Part shown: positions 1 to 6,712 of the stretch, piece by piece | How the letters are laid out: each line of letters opens with the position of its first letter | How positions within the stretch are numbered: position 1 is the stretch's first letter | Assembly: GCA_023410905.1 (NCBI GenBank) | Contig: JAEYPL010000176.1 | Coordinates: 1-9,241 of the forward strand | DNA: 9,241 nt | Source of the DNA: Pseudomonadota bacterium | Lineage (GTDB): Bacteria; Pseudomonadota; Alphaproteobacteria; Rhizobiales; Hyphomicrobiaceae | Direction of reading: 5' to 3' | Made by a program: the position numbers and the translations under genes | Notes under the pieces: model-generated | What the model was told of the DNA's origin: nothing | Seen by the model: only the letters and a program-made list of their open reading frames with translations | Database searches by the model: none

Positions 1-1
1 C

Positions 2-373
2 CGGCCCAAGGTTTTGACGCTGACGGAAGCCGCCGCTCAGCGCGTCAAAGCCATCATGGCCAGCAAGGGCCCCGCCGTCGCCGGTCTAAAGATCGGCGTG
101 AAAAAGGGCGGCTGCGCGGGCATGGAATACACCATGGATTGGGCCGAGACGGCCGGGAAGTTCGACGAGATCGTCGAGCAGGATGGCGCGCGCGTGATCA
201 TCGACCCGCAGGCCGTGTTGTACCTGCTCGGCACCGAGATGGACTACAAGGTCGACAAGCTGTCGGCCCAGTTCGTGTTCAACAACCCCAATCAGTCGAG
301 CGCCTGCGGCTGCGGTGAGAGCGTCAACCTGACGCCCGCCCCCAAGGAGCGCCTCGAGGCGCTGAAGGCCTGA
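2..373 (+). CDS. sufA: SufA/IscA-type iron-sulfur cluster assembly protein (5' end outside window)
   Basis: A-type carrier protein of the HesB/IscA/SufA family, a cytoplasmic protein that carries or transfers nascent Fe-S clusters (or iron) to apo-targets in the SUF/ISC pathways. The three family cysteines are present: one in a GGCAGM motif (coded near 113-115) and two in the C-terminal CGC motif (305-313). The C-terminal NPN segment just before that motif is also typical. The reading frame stays open to the window edge (R-P-K-V precede the TTG at 14), and family members usually begin a few residues before this RPKVLTLT-like stretch. The TTG at 14 is therefore an internal Leu, and only a few N-terminal codons are missing. 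The stop overlaps the next start by one base (TGATG), which suggests translational coupling with the DUF924 gene. SufA rather than IscA or ErpA is inferred from alphaproteobacterial habit; the upstream suf genes are not visible. Confidence 0.9.
   Translation, partial: RPKVLTLTEAAAQRVKAIMASKGPAVAGLKIGVKKGGCAGMEYTMDWAETAGKFDEIVEQDGARVIIDPQAVLYLLGTEMDYKVDKLSAQFVFNNPNQSSACGCGESVNLTPAPKERLEALKA
348..363. repeat. 16-bp perfect palindrome at the sufA 3' end
   Basis: AGCGCCTCGAGGCGCT is a perfect palindrome lying in the last codons of the Fe-S assembly gene. It ends 9 nt before the DUF924 start codon and directly abuts that gene's GAAGG ribosome binding site (364-368). It could fold as a small RNA hairpin beside the binding site, or be chance in GC-rich coding sequence. 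Confidence 0.4.
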
Positions 374-951
374 TGTCTGTTCTTACCCTCCCGACACCCG
401 CCGGCGAGCCGACCTGGGTCGCTGATGTTCTCCGCTATTGGCTGGAAGACCTGACGCTCGATCAATGCTTCGAGAAGAATGACGCGATCGATGCCACGAT
501 CCGCACGCGCTTCGGCGCCGTGCATGAACAGCTTGCGGCGGCGCCGGGCTCGATTCGAGCTGAGGCCCCGCGCGAACTGCTCGCCGCGCTCATCGTCTTC
601 GACCAGTTCTCGCGCAATCTTCACCGCGGCAGCCCCAAGGCCTTCGCTACGGACGCGATCGCGCTCCGCCTCGCCCGCACGGCCATCGCCGACAGTCTCG
701 ATCAGGCCATGAGCAATCGGGAGCGCATTTTCGTCTATCTGCCTTTCGAGCACAGCGAAGATGCCGCCGATCAGGAGCAGTCGATCCGGCTCTTCGCGCA
801 GCTCGGCGACGAGGATCTCGACAAGTACGCCATGGCGCACAAGGTCATCATCGACCGCTTCGGCCGCTTCCCACATAGGAATGTCGTGCTCGGGCGCACG
901 TCGACGCCGGAGGAGATCGCGTTCCTCAATGAGCCCATGAGCTCATTCTGA
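373..951 (+). CDS. DUF924 family protein
   Basis: A 192-aa protein of the DUF924 family, which has an all-alpha TPR-like fold and no established biochemical role; it is probably cytoplasmic. The family signatures are clear: VLRYW near residues 19-23, FDQFSRNLHRG at 76-86, FVYLPFEHSED at 120-130, and RFGRFPHRN at 162-170 followed by LGRTSTPEE. The length is normal for the family and there is no signal peptide or membrane helix. The ATG shares its A with the TGA of the Fe-S assembly gene, and GAAGG at 364-368 can act as ribosome binding site. The two genes are thus very likely co-transcribed and coupled. The gene converges on rluD, with four bases between the two stop codons. The function stays unknown; co-transcription with a SUF-type gene is only circumstantial evidence of a link to Fe-S metabolism. 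Confidence 0.9.
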   Translation: MSVLTLPTPAGEPTWVADVLRYWLEDLTLDQCFEKNDAIDATIRTRFGAVHEQLAAAPGSIRAEAPRELLAALIVFDQFSRNLHRGSPKAFATDAIALRLARTAIADSLDQAMSNRERIFVYLPFEHSEDAADQEQSIRLFAQLGDEDLDKYAMAHKVIIDRFGRFPHRNVVLGRTSTPEEIAFLNEPMSSF

Positions 952-958
952 GCGCTCA
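949..958. other. Palindrome containing both convergent stop codons
   Basis: TGAGCGCTCA is a perfect 10-bp palindrome. Its left TGA is the stop of the DUF924 gene on the plus strand, and its right end, read on the minus strand, is the TGA stop of rluD. The two genes therefore end with only four bases between them and no room for separate terminators. Confidence 0.6.
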
Positions 959-2014
959 CTTCGCGCGCGGCTTGCGGGCGGGCGTTTTCCGCGCCGCCGC
1001 TTTGGTTGCCGCGGGTCCGCGCAAGGCTTCCAGAAGCGCGGAAAAGTCCGCTGGCATTGGGCTTTCGAAACTCAGGCGCTTTCCCGAAGCCGGATGCTCG
1101 AAGCCGAGCCCCGCAGCATGAAGCGCCTGCCGGTCGAGTTGTGCGAGCGCCGTTTGCGCTTTCTCGCTCAAGCGCCGCGCGCTCGACTTGAAACCACTGC
1201 CATAGACCGGGTCGCCCATGACGGGATGACCGTTGTGCGCAAGATGCACGCGGATCTGATGCGTGCGCCCGGTCTCGAGTTCGAGCTCCATGAGGGTCGC
1301 GATCGGCACGCCCTTCTCGTCGCGGAAGACCTCCAACACGCCGTAGTGCGTCACGGCATGGCGCGAGGTCGGCCCCTGCGAGATGGCCATGCGCGTGCGG
1401 TTGTGACGGCTTCGCGCGATCGACGCCTCGATGGCGCCGCGCGGACGATCCGGCGCGCCCCACACGAGTGCCACATAGCGCCGCGAGAGACGCCCGTCCG
1501 CACCATGCGCGGCGAACTGCTCGGAAAGCCCGCGGTGCGCCACATCGGATTTTGCGACGACCAGCAGCCCGCTCGTGTCCTTGTCGAGCCGATGCACGAT
1601 CCCCGGCCGGCGCACGCCGCCAATCCCCGAAAGGCTGTCGCCACAATGCGCAAGCAGCGCATTGACCAAAGTCCCCCCGGCATGGCCGGGCGCCGGGGGG
1701 ACGACCATGCCGGCGGGTTTGTCGACGACAATGAGGTCGCCGTCCTCATGAACGATCGCGAGCTCGGTGTATTCCGCCTGTGGCGTCGCGGGCTCCGGCG
1801 GCGGCACGGCGACGGTATAGCGCTCGCCCGGTTTGACCCTCAGGCCCGGCTCTTCTATCGTCCCGCGCGCGCCCGTAACATGGCCCTGCTTGATGAGGGC
1901 CTGGAGACGCGCGCGAGAGAGCTCAGCAATATGACTGCCGAGCACGCGATCGATCCTCTGGCCGGCATCGGCCTCGGTGATCTCGATTGTGCGGATGTCC
2001 TCAGGCGCGGTCAT
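956..2014 (-). CDS. rluD: RluA/RluD-family 23S rRNA pseudouridine synthase
   Basis: A 352-aa cytoplasmic enzyme that isomerises uridine to pseudouridine in RNA. By similarity to RluD the target is the helix 69 stem-loop of 23S rRNA. An N-terminal S4 RNA-binding domain spans about residues 17-65 (AGQRIDRVLGSHIAELSRAR...). The catalytic domain follows from about residue 83, with the active-site motif HRLDKDTSGLLVVAK at 141-155; D144 is the expected nucleophile. Later blocks LETGRTHQIRVHLAHNGHP and GDPVYG are also family hallmarks. The C-terminus adds a Lys/Arg/Ala-rich tail (about 335-352), possibly an extra RNA contact. The usual His in the G-x-V-V-H-P segment is Pro here (VVPPAPG, 104-110). 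The ATG at 2014 gives the standard MTAPEDI start; no strong Shine-Dalgarno is seen. The gene diverges from the next gene across 47 bp. RluD is preferred over RluC on overall motif style, not proven. Confidence 0.9.
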   Translation of the reverse strand: MTAPEDIRTIEITEADAGQRIDRVLGSHIAELSRARLQALIKQGHVTGARGTIEEPGLRVKPGERYTVAVPPPEPATPQAEYTELAIVHEDGDLIVVDKPAGMVVPPAPGHAGGTLVNALLAHCGDSLSGIGGVRRPGIVHRLDKDTSGLLVVAKSDVAHRGLSEQFAAHGADGRLSRRYVALVWGAPDRPRGAIEASIARSRHNRTRMAISQGPTSRHAVTHYGVLEVFRDEKGVPIATLMELELETGRTHQIRVHLAHNGHPVMGDPVYGSGFKSSARRLSEKAQTALAQLDRQALHAAGLGFEHPASGKRLSFESPMPADFSALLEALRGPAATKAAARKTPARKPRAK

Positions 2015-2061
2015 GTCATGAGCAGGTCTTGAAGCGGCCGGAAGCGGTCAGGAGTGAATGA

Positions 2062-2451
2062 ATGCGCGACGACAACGCTGAGCCAGCGGAGCCGCCGAGC
2101 GGACAGATGACGGGCATCGTCCTCGGCGAGCGCCACATCCGGATGCTCCGGATTGCCGTCATCATCATGAGCGTCATTCTCGTGGTCGGTTTCATCGCCG
2201 TCATCGCGCGCATTATCTATCTCGTCAATCGCGGCGGCGATACTGCAACGCCGGCGGCCATCACGCAGCCCCTGCAGCAGGCCTCGCGCCTCGCGCTGCC
2301 AGCAGGCGCGAACGTGCGCCATATCTCGCTCGCCGGCTCGCGCCTCGCCGTACACTATGACAGCCCCACCGGCAGCGGCATCGTCGTTCTCGACCTCGGC
2401 ACGGGCAATCCCGTCTCGCGGGTAGAGATCGTTCCTGAAACACCTCGATAA
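2062..2451 (+). CDS. Small single-pass membrane protein, probably DUF6476 family
   Basis: A 129-aa protein with a charged N-terminus (about 1-30), one strongly hydrophobic helix at about 31-54 (IAVIIMSVILVVGFIAVIAR) and a periplasm-sized C-terminal part of roughly 75 residues. The tail reads ...LPAGANVRHISLAGSRLAVHYD...GSGIVVLDLGTG..., consistent with the alphaproteobacterial DUF6476 family. By established genome context that family often sits next to an RluA-type synthase, as here. No catalytic motif or cysteine is seen, so no function is proposed. AGGAG at 2050-2054, seven bases before the ATG, supports this start; an out-of-frame ATG at 2058 is rejected. The 26-nt gap to the dehydrogenase gene suggests an operon. 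The family assignment is from recall and is moderately sure; the membrane topology is read directly. Confidence 0.8.
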   Translation: MRDDNAEPAEPPSGQMTGIVLGERHIRMLRIAVIIMSVILVVGFIAVIARIIYLVNRGGDTATPAAITQPLQQASRLALPAGANVRHISLAGSRLAVHYDSPTGSGIVVLDLGTGNPVSRVEIVPETPR

Positions 2452-2477
2452 ACAAGAACCTTTGTGGGAGACGGCAA

Positions 2478-3482
2478 ATGAGAGCGTGGCAGATCGTGTC
2501 CGATGGCGGTATCGACGCCTTGAAACTCGCCGAAGTCGCGCCGAGCGCGCCGGGACCGGGCGAAGTGCGCGTGCGTATGCGCGCCAATGCGATCAACTTC
2601 CGCGATCTGGCGACCATCCGCGATCCCGTTGCGCGCAAGCTTCCCTATCCGCGGCTGCCGAACTCCGATGGCGCAGGTGATGTGATCGCCGTCGGCCCCG
2701 GCGTGACGGCATTCAAGCCCGGCGATCGCGTCGCCTCCTGCTTCTTCCAGCGCTGGATCGACGGGCCGTGCTCGATCGAGGCCATGAACAGCGCGCTCGG
2801 CGGAGCCATCGACGGCGTGCTCGCCGAAGAGGTGAATCTCAGCGCCGATGGTGTTGTGCCGATCCCGGCGCACATGTCCTACGCCGAGGGCGCGACACTT
2901 CCGTGCGCGGCGCTCACGGCATGGAACGCCATTGTCGAGGTCGGCCGCGTGAAGGCTGGTGACACCGTACTGTTGCTCGGCACGGGCGGTGTCTCAATCT
3001 TTGGGCTGCAGTTCGCACGCATGATGGGCGCGCGCGCGATCATCACTTCATCGAGCGAGGAAAAGCTCGCGCGGGCTCGTGAACTCGGCGCCTCGCTGAC
3101 GATCAACTACCGCCAGAAGCCCGACTGGGAAAGTGCGGTGCTGGAAGCGACCGATGGCAAGGGTGTCGATCTCACGGTGGAGGTTGGCGGCGCAGGCACG
3201 CTGCCGCGCTCGATCGCGGCGACGCGTGTTGCCGGCACCATTGGTCTGATCGGCGTGCTCACGGGCGGCCAGATCGACCCCACGGCGGTCATGCGCAAGT
3301 CGATCCGCCTGCAAGGCATTTACGTCGGCTCGCGGCGCATGTTCCTCGATATGAACCGCGCCATCTCACTGAATGGCTTGAAGCCGGTGATCGACCAGAC
3401 CTTCGCCTTCACCAACGCGCGCGCAGCCTATCACGCCATGGCCGCGGCCGGTCACTTCGGGAAGATCGTCATCGAGATGTGA
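2478..3482 (+). CDS. Zinc-independent medium-chain alcohol dehydrogenase / quinone reductase-like oxidoreductase
   Basis: A 334-aa NAD(P)-dependent oxidoreductase of the medium-chain dehydrogenase/reductase superfamily. An N-terminal GroES-like substrate domain (about 25-130) precedes a Rossmann cofactor domain with the glycine motif GTGGVSIFG at 168-176. The C-terminal FxxARAAYHAMAAAGHFGKIVI block is typical. The position of the catalytic zinc ligand Cys in zinc alcohol dehydrogenases is occupied by NFRD (40-43), and no four-cysteine structural zinc loop is present. It therefore more likely acts as a zinc-free quinone or enone reductase-type enzyme; databases often still label such proteins 'zinc-dependent'. 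The substrate cannot be read. GGGAG at 2466-2470, seven bases upstream, supports the ATG. It lies 26 nt behind the DUF6476-like gene and probably shares its transcript. It converges on the minus-strand membrane gene with six bases between stops. Confidence 0.88.
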   Translation: MRAWQIVSDGGIDALKLAEVAPSAPGPGEVRVRMRANAINFRDLATIRDPVARKLPYPRLPNSDGAGDVIAVGPGVTAFKPGDRVASCFFQRWIDGPCSIEAMNSALGGAIDGVLAEEVNLSADGVVPIPAHMSYAEGATLPCAALTAWNAIVEVGRVKAGDTVLLLGTGGVSIFGLQFARMMGARAIITSSSEEKLARARELGASLTINYRQKPDWESAVLEATDGKGVDLTVEVGGAGTLPRSIAATRVAGTIGLIGVLTGGQIDPTAVMRKSIRLQGIYVGSRRMFLDMNRAISLNGLKPVIDQTFAFTNARAAYHAMAAAGHFGKIVIEM

Positions 3483-3488
3483 GGCTGC

Positions 3489-3875
3489 TCACTCGGCCGA
3501 GCCGACGTGCCGCCCGACAATGCGGCCGGTGAGCGTCGCGAGAAGCAGGATCACGTACATCGGAATGCCGATGATGACGACGGCGAACGGCAGCAGCGCG
3601 AGCCCGGTTCCCGTCGGATGAATAAGCATCATGCCGGCGATGTGGCCGCCGATTGTCCAGAGCGGAAGGCGCCATGTGCCGCCTTCCGTCAGCGCGCCCG
3701 CCAGCCCATGCAGCACCAGCAGCAGCGGGATGCCGATGACCCAATAAGTGGGCGTGTCCCAGCCTTCGCGGACGCCATGTCCGGAAATCGCCGGCATTAG
3801 TGAGAAAAGCGCCCATACGCCGAAACCGGCGCTCGCCAACAGGCCCCCATAAAAGGTCTCAAGTTGCCGTTGCAT
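3489..3875 (-). CDS. Unrecognised small integral membrane protein (four predicted helices)
   Basis: A 128-aa protein that I do not recognise. It is hydrophobic throughout, with about four candidate membrane helices near residues 9-30, 43-63, 70-88 and 92-115, the last being GLALLPFAVVIIGIPMYVILLLATL. A short basic N-terminus (MQRQ) and a C-terminus GRIVGRHVGSAE flank them. There are no cysteines and no catalytic motif, so a transporter, channel or accessory role cannot be chosen. The open frame extends much further upstream (to 4526) across the exonuclease gene, but GGAG at 3882-3885 on the minus strand, six bases before the ATG at 3875, marks the real start. The gene diverges from the exonuclease gene over 141 bp and ends six bases from the dehydrogenase stop. 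Confidence 0.75.
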   Translation of the reverse strand: MQRQLETFYGGLLASAGFGVWALFSLMPAISGHGVREGWDTPTYWVIGIPLLLVLHGLAGALTEGGTWRLPLWTIGGHIAGMMLIHPTGTGLALLPFAVVIIGIPMYVILLLATLTGRIVGRHVGSAE

Positions 3876-3881
3876 GGTACG

Positions 3882-3885
3882 CTCC
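3882..3885 (-). promoter_or_regulatory. Ribosome binding site fixing the membrane protein start
   Basis: GGAG on the minus strand, six bases before the ATG at 3875. It decides against the long upstream extension of the reading frame, which would run antisense through the exonuclease gene. Confidence 0.6.
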
Positions 3886-3980
3886 ACACTGAACTCATAC
3901 CGGTCAGCATAGCTCCCGAAGGTTACGGAAGGGCGCAACCACATGGTGAACGAACTGCATCCACTCCCTGAGCTGGCGCG

Positions 3981-4010
3981 TTGATCCGGCAGCACCGCGT
4001 CCCCAAATTC
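3981..4010 (+). promoter_or_regulatory. Candidate promoter for the exonuclease-ligase pair
   Basis: TTGATC (3981-3986) and AAATTC (4005-4010) are separated by 18 bp and resemble weak -35 and -10 boxes. If used, transcription would begin near 4017, at or next to the ATG of the exonuclease, which has no Shine-Dalgarno. The match is modest. The rest of the 141-bp divergent gap (3876-4016) shows no clearer promoter in either direction. Confidence 0.25.
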
Positions 4011-4016
4011 TGATCC

Positions 4017-5030
4017 ATGCGCCCCGAGGATCTCATCTGCCCGACGCCGCAAGGGCTCTACTGCCCGCCAGCGGACGTCTACATCGACGCCATGCGGCCG
4101 GTCCCGCGGGCGCTCGTCACGCACGGCCATTCGGATCATGCGCGCGCAGGCCATGGCGCCGTGATGGCGACCGAGGAAACGCTCGGCATCATGGCCGAGC
4201 GCTATGGAGAGGACTTCACGGGGACACGCCAACCCGTCGCCTTCGGCGAGGTCGTGAGCATCAACGGCGTGGACATCTCCTTTCATCCGGCCGGCCACGT
4301 GCTCGGCTCGGCGCAGATCCGGCTTGTGTGGCGAGGTTTCCGCACTGTGGTTTCGGGCGACTACAAGCGCCTGCCCGATCGCACGGCGGGCACGTTCGAG
4401 CCGATCGCGTGCGACCTCTTCGTGAGCGAAGCCACCTTCGGCCTTCCTGTGTTTCGCCATCCACCTACCGAGCACGAAGTGGCCAAGCTGCTCGAAAGCG
4501 TCGAGCTGTTTCCTGAGCGCGCGCATCTAGTCGGCGCCTATCCGCTCGGCAAATCGCAGCGGCTCATGGCGCTCATGCGCGATGCCGGATACGACAAGCC
4601 GATCTACATTCACGGTGCCATCGCGCGGCTCACGGCCTTCTATCAGTCGCGCGGTATCGACCTCGGCGACATCCGCCCTGTCGTGCTCGACGAGCGCAAG
4701 AATCTCGGCGGTGCCATCATCATCTGTCCGCCGAGCGCCATTCAGGAAGCATGGTCGCGCAAATTTCCCGATCCGGTCACGGCCTTCGCTTCGGGCTGGA
4801 TGCGTGTACGGGCGCGCGCCAAGCAGAAGGGTGTGGAGCTGCCGCTCGTCGTATCGGATCATGCGGACTGGGATGATCTCGGCCGCACGATCCGCGAGAC
4901 GGGCGCCGAAGAAGTCTGGGTCACGCACGGCGCCGAGGAAGCGCTCGTGCACTGGTGCGAGGCGCAAGGCATTCGCGCACGCCCTCTGAGGCTCATCGGC
5001 TATGGCGACGAAGAAGGCGAGGCCGCATGA
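4017..5030 (+). CDS. Ligase-associated DNA exonuclease (metallo-beta-lactamase / beta-CASP-like fold)
   Basis: A 337-aa predicted metal-dependent DNA nuclease of the family encoded beside bacterial ATP-dependent DNA ligases. The metal-binding signature HGHSDH lies at residues 36-41 (HxHxDH), with further likely ligands at H94 (HPAGHVLGS), D115 (VVSGDYKR) and H282 (VVSDHADW). WVTHGAEE at 301-308 matches the usual end of the catalytic core. The N-terminus RPEDLICPTPQGLYCPPADVYID is characteristic of the family, and the length is normal. It is cytoplasmic and presumed to process DNA ends for repair. An in-frame TGA at 4011-4013 makes the ATG at 4017 the earliest start; no Shine-Dalgarno precedes it. 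Its stop overlaps the ligase start (ATGA at 5027-5030), so the two are translationally coupled. The family assignment is firm; the biochemical activity is inferred from family members. Confidence 0.93.
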   Translation: MRPEDLICPTPQGLYCPPADVYIDAMRPVPRALVTHGHSDHARAGHGAVMATEETLGIMAERYGEDFTGTRQPVAFGEVVSINGVDISFHPAGHVLGSAQIRLVWRGFRTVVSGDYKRLPDRTAGTFEPIACDLFVSEATFGLPVFRHPPTEHEVAKLLESVELFPERAHLVGAYPLGKSQRLMALMRDAGYDKPIYIHGAIARLTAFYQSRGIDLGDIRPVVLDERKNLGGAIIICPPSAIQEAWSRKFPDPVTAFASGWMRVRARAKQKGVELPLVVSDHADWDDLGRTIRETGAEEVWVTHGAEEALVHWCEAQGIRARPLRLIGYGDEEGEAA

Positions 5031-6667
5031 ACCGCTTCGCCGCGCTCATCGATCGCCTCGGTTACGAACCGCGCCGCAATGCCAAGCTGCGGCTCATGAC
5101 CGACTACTTCCGCGACACACCCGATCCCGAACGCGGCTGGGCGCTGGCCGCGCTCACGGGCGCGCTCTCTTTTCGTCATGCCAAGCCGGCTCTGATCAAG
5201 GGTCTCATTCAGGAGCGCACGGATCCGGTCCTGTTCGCGCTCTCTTATGACTACGTCGGCGATCTCGCGGAGACGGTCGCCCTCATGTGGCCGGCGCAAG
5301 GTGGCGCCAACGAGATCCCGCACCTCTCCGATATCGTCGCCGGCCTCAACGAGACGACTAAGGCCGATTTGCCGCGCCGCCTTGCGAGCTGGCTCGATGC
5401 GCTCGACGAAACCGGCCGCTGGGCGCTTTTGAAACTCATCACTGGCGCCATGCGCATCGGCGCTTCAGCGCGGCTCGCAAAGACGGCGGTCGCGCGCCTC
5501 GGCACACTCACGCCCGATGACATCGAGCTCGTCTGGCATGGCCTCGCACCGCCATATCTCGATCTCTTCGCGTGGGCCGAAGGTACGGGCCCTAAACCGG
5601 ACACCGTCAATCCCGCGCCCTTTCATCCGCCGATGCTCTCGCACCCGATCGAGGATGTCGGCAATTGGCGCGAGACGCTCGATGCCGCCGACTTCTCGGC
5701 TGAATGGAAATGGGACGGCATTCGCGTGCAGGCTGTCGGTGGAAGCGACGAACAAGGCCGCCGCGTCGCGCGCCTCTACTCACGCACGGGCGAGGACATT
5801 TCCGCGGCCTTTCCCGATGTGGTCGATGCCTTCCAGTTCGAGGGCGCAATCGACGGCGAACTGCTCATCCTGCGCGACAATCGCGTTCAGAGCTTCAACG
5901 TGCTTCAGCAGCGCCTCAATCGCAAAGCCATCACGGCGAAGCTGCTCACGGAGTTTCCAGCTCACATCCGTGCCTACGACCTGCTCGTCGATCATGGTGA
6001 GGATATCCGCGGCCTCACCTTCATCGAGCGGCGGGCACGTCTCGAAGCCCTCGTCGCCAGGCTCGATCATGAACGCATCGACTTGTCGCCGATCGTCCCA
6101 TTCACAGATTGGAGCGCACTCGCCGCTGCGCGCGCCACACCGGCTTCCGCAGGCGCGGGCGAGGACGCCGACGCGATCGAAGGCATCATGCTCAAGCGGC
6201 GCAACAGCACGTATGTCCCCGGCCGCCCCAAAGGCCCGTGGTTCAAGTGGAAGCGCGATGCCTACACAGTCGATGCAGTAATGATGTACGCCCAGCGCGG
6301 GCACGGGAAGCGCTCGTCCTTCTACTCGGACTACACCTTCGGCCTCTGGCGGCAGGGCGAGAACGGCGCAGACGAACTCGTACCCGTCGGCAAGGCCTAC
6401 TCGGGCATCACCGACGAGGAACTGGCGGCACTCGACCGCTTCGTGCGCAAGAACACGACCAACCGCTTCGGCCCTGTGCGCGAGGTTACGCACACACCCG
6501 ACGCCGGTGTCGTGCTGGAGATTGCCTTCGAAGGCCTCAACCGCTCGACGCGCCACCGCTCCGGCGTGGCGATGCGCTTTCCGCGCATCCACCGCATCCG
6601 CTGGGACAAACCGGCACGCGAAGCCGATCGCCTCGAACATCTGGAGGCGCTGCTCGCGGCGCGCTAA
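5027..6667 (+). CDS. ATP-dependent DNA ligase (three-domain, cassette-associated type)
   Basis: A 546-aa ligase that seals nicks in duplex DNA through an enzyme-AMP intermediate. An N-terminal DNA-binding domain covers about residues 1-200. The adenylation domain follows, with motif I EWKWDGIR (catalytic K228), DGE at 276-278 (motif III region), motif IV EGIMLKR at 385-391 and motif V WFKWKR at 405-410. The OB-fold domain runs to the end, finishing in the expected FPRIHRIRWDKPAREAD segment. All key residues are present, so it should be active. The ATG at 5027, inside the exonuclease stop overlap and behind GAGG at 5019-5022, gives the standard MNRFAALIDRL start; the longer frame from 4955 is antisense-free but overlaps the exonuclease and is rejected. 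It matches the non-LigD group linked to Lhr helicase and a phosphoesterase; neither partner is in this window. Confidence 0.95.
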   Translation: MNRFAALIDRLGYEPRRNAKLRLMTDYFRDTPDPERGWALAALTGALSFRHAKPALIKGLIQERTDPVLFALSYDYVGDLAETVALMWPAQGGANEIPHLSDIVAGLNETTKADLPRRLASWLDALDETGRWALLKLITGAMRIGASARLAKTAVARLGTLTPDDIELVWHGLAPPYLDLFAWAEGTGPKPDTVNPAPFHPPMLSHPIEDVGNWRETLDAADFSAEWKWDGIRVQAVGGSDEQGRRVARLYSRTGEDISAAFPDVVDAFQFEGAIDGELLILRDNRVQSFNVLQQRLNRKAITAKLLTEFPAHIRAYDLLVDHGEDIRGLTFIERRARLEALVARLDHERIDLSPIVPFTDWSALAAARATPASAGAGEDADAIEGIMLKRRNSTYVPGRPKGPWFKWKRDAYTVDAVMMYAQRGHGKRSSFYSDYTFGLWRQGENGADELVPVGKAYSGITDEELAALDRFVRKNTTNRFGPVREVTHTPDAGVVLEIAFEGLNRSTRHRSGVAMRFPRIHRIRWDKPAREADRLEHLEALLAAR

Positions 6668-6712
6668 GAATACGCGTGTCCGGATAAACCGGCGCCACAG
6701 CGAGATGTCCCC

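Noticed and set aside
14..16. TTG as start of the Fe-S assembly gene
   Set aside because: The frame is open to the window edge and the preceding R-P-K-V residues fit the family N-terminus, so the real start is outside.
771..1646. Minus-strand frame of 291 codons spanning the DUF924-rluD junction
   Set aside because: Out of frame with rluD and antisense to DUF924; Arg/Ala-rich with no motifs.
1094..2032. Plus-strand open frame of 312 codons across rluD
   Set aside because: Shadow of rluD on the other strand; Arg/His-rich composition and no domain.
3876..4526. N-terminal extension of the membrane protein frame to 345 residues
   Set aside because: It runs antisense through the exonuclease gene and is non-hydrophobic and Arg/His-rich; the GGAG-supported ATG at 3875 explains the real protein.
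4955..5026. Upstream extension of the ligase start
   Set aside because: It overlaps the exonuclease in another frame and adds Arg/Ser-rich residues not found in the family; the ATG at 5027 in the ATGA overlap gives the family N-terminus.
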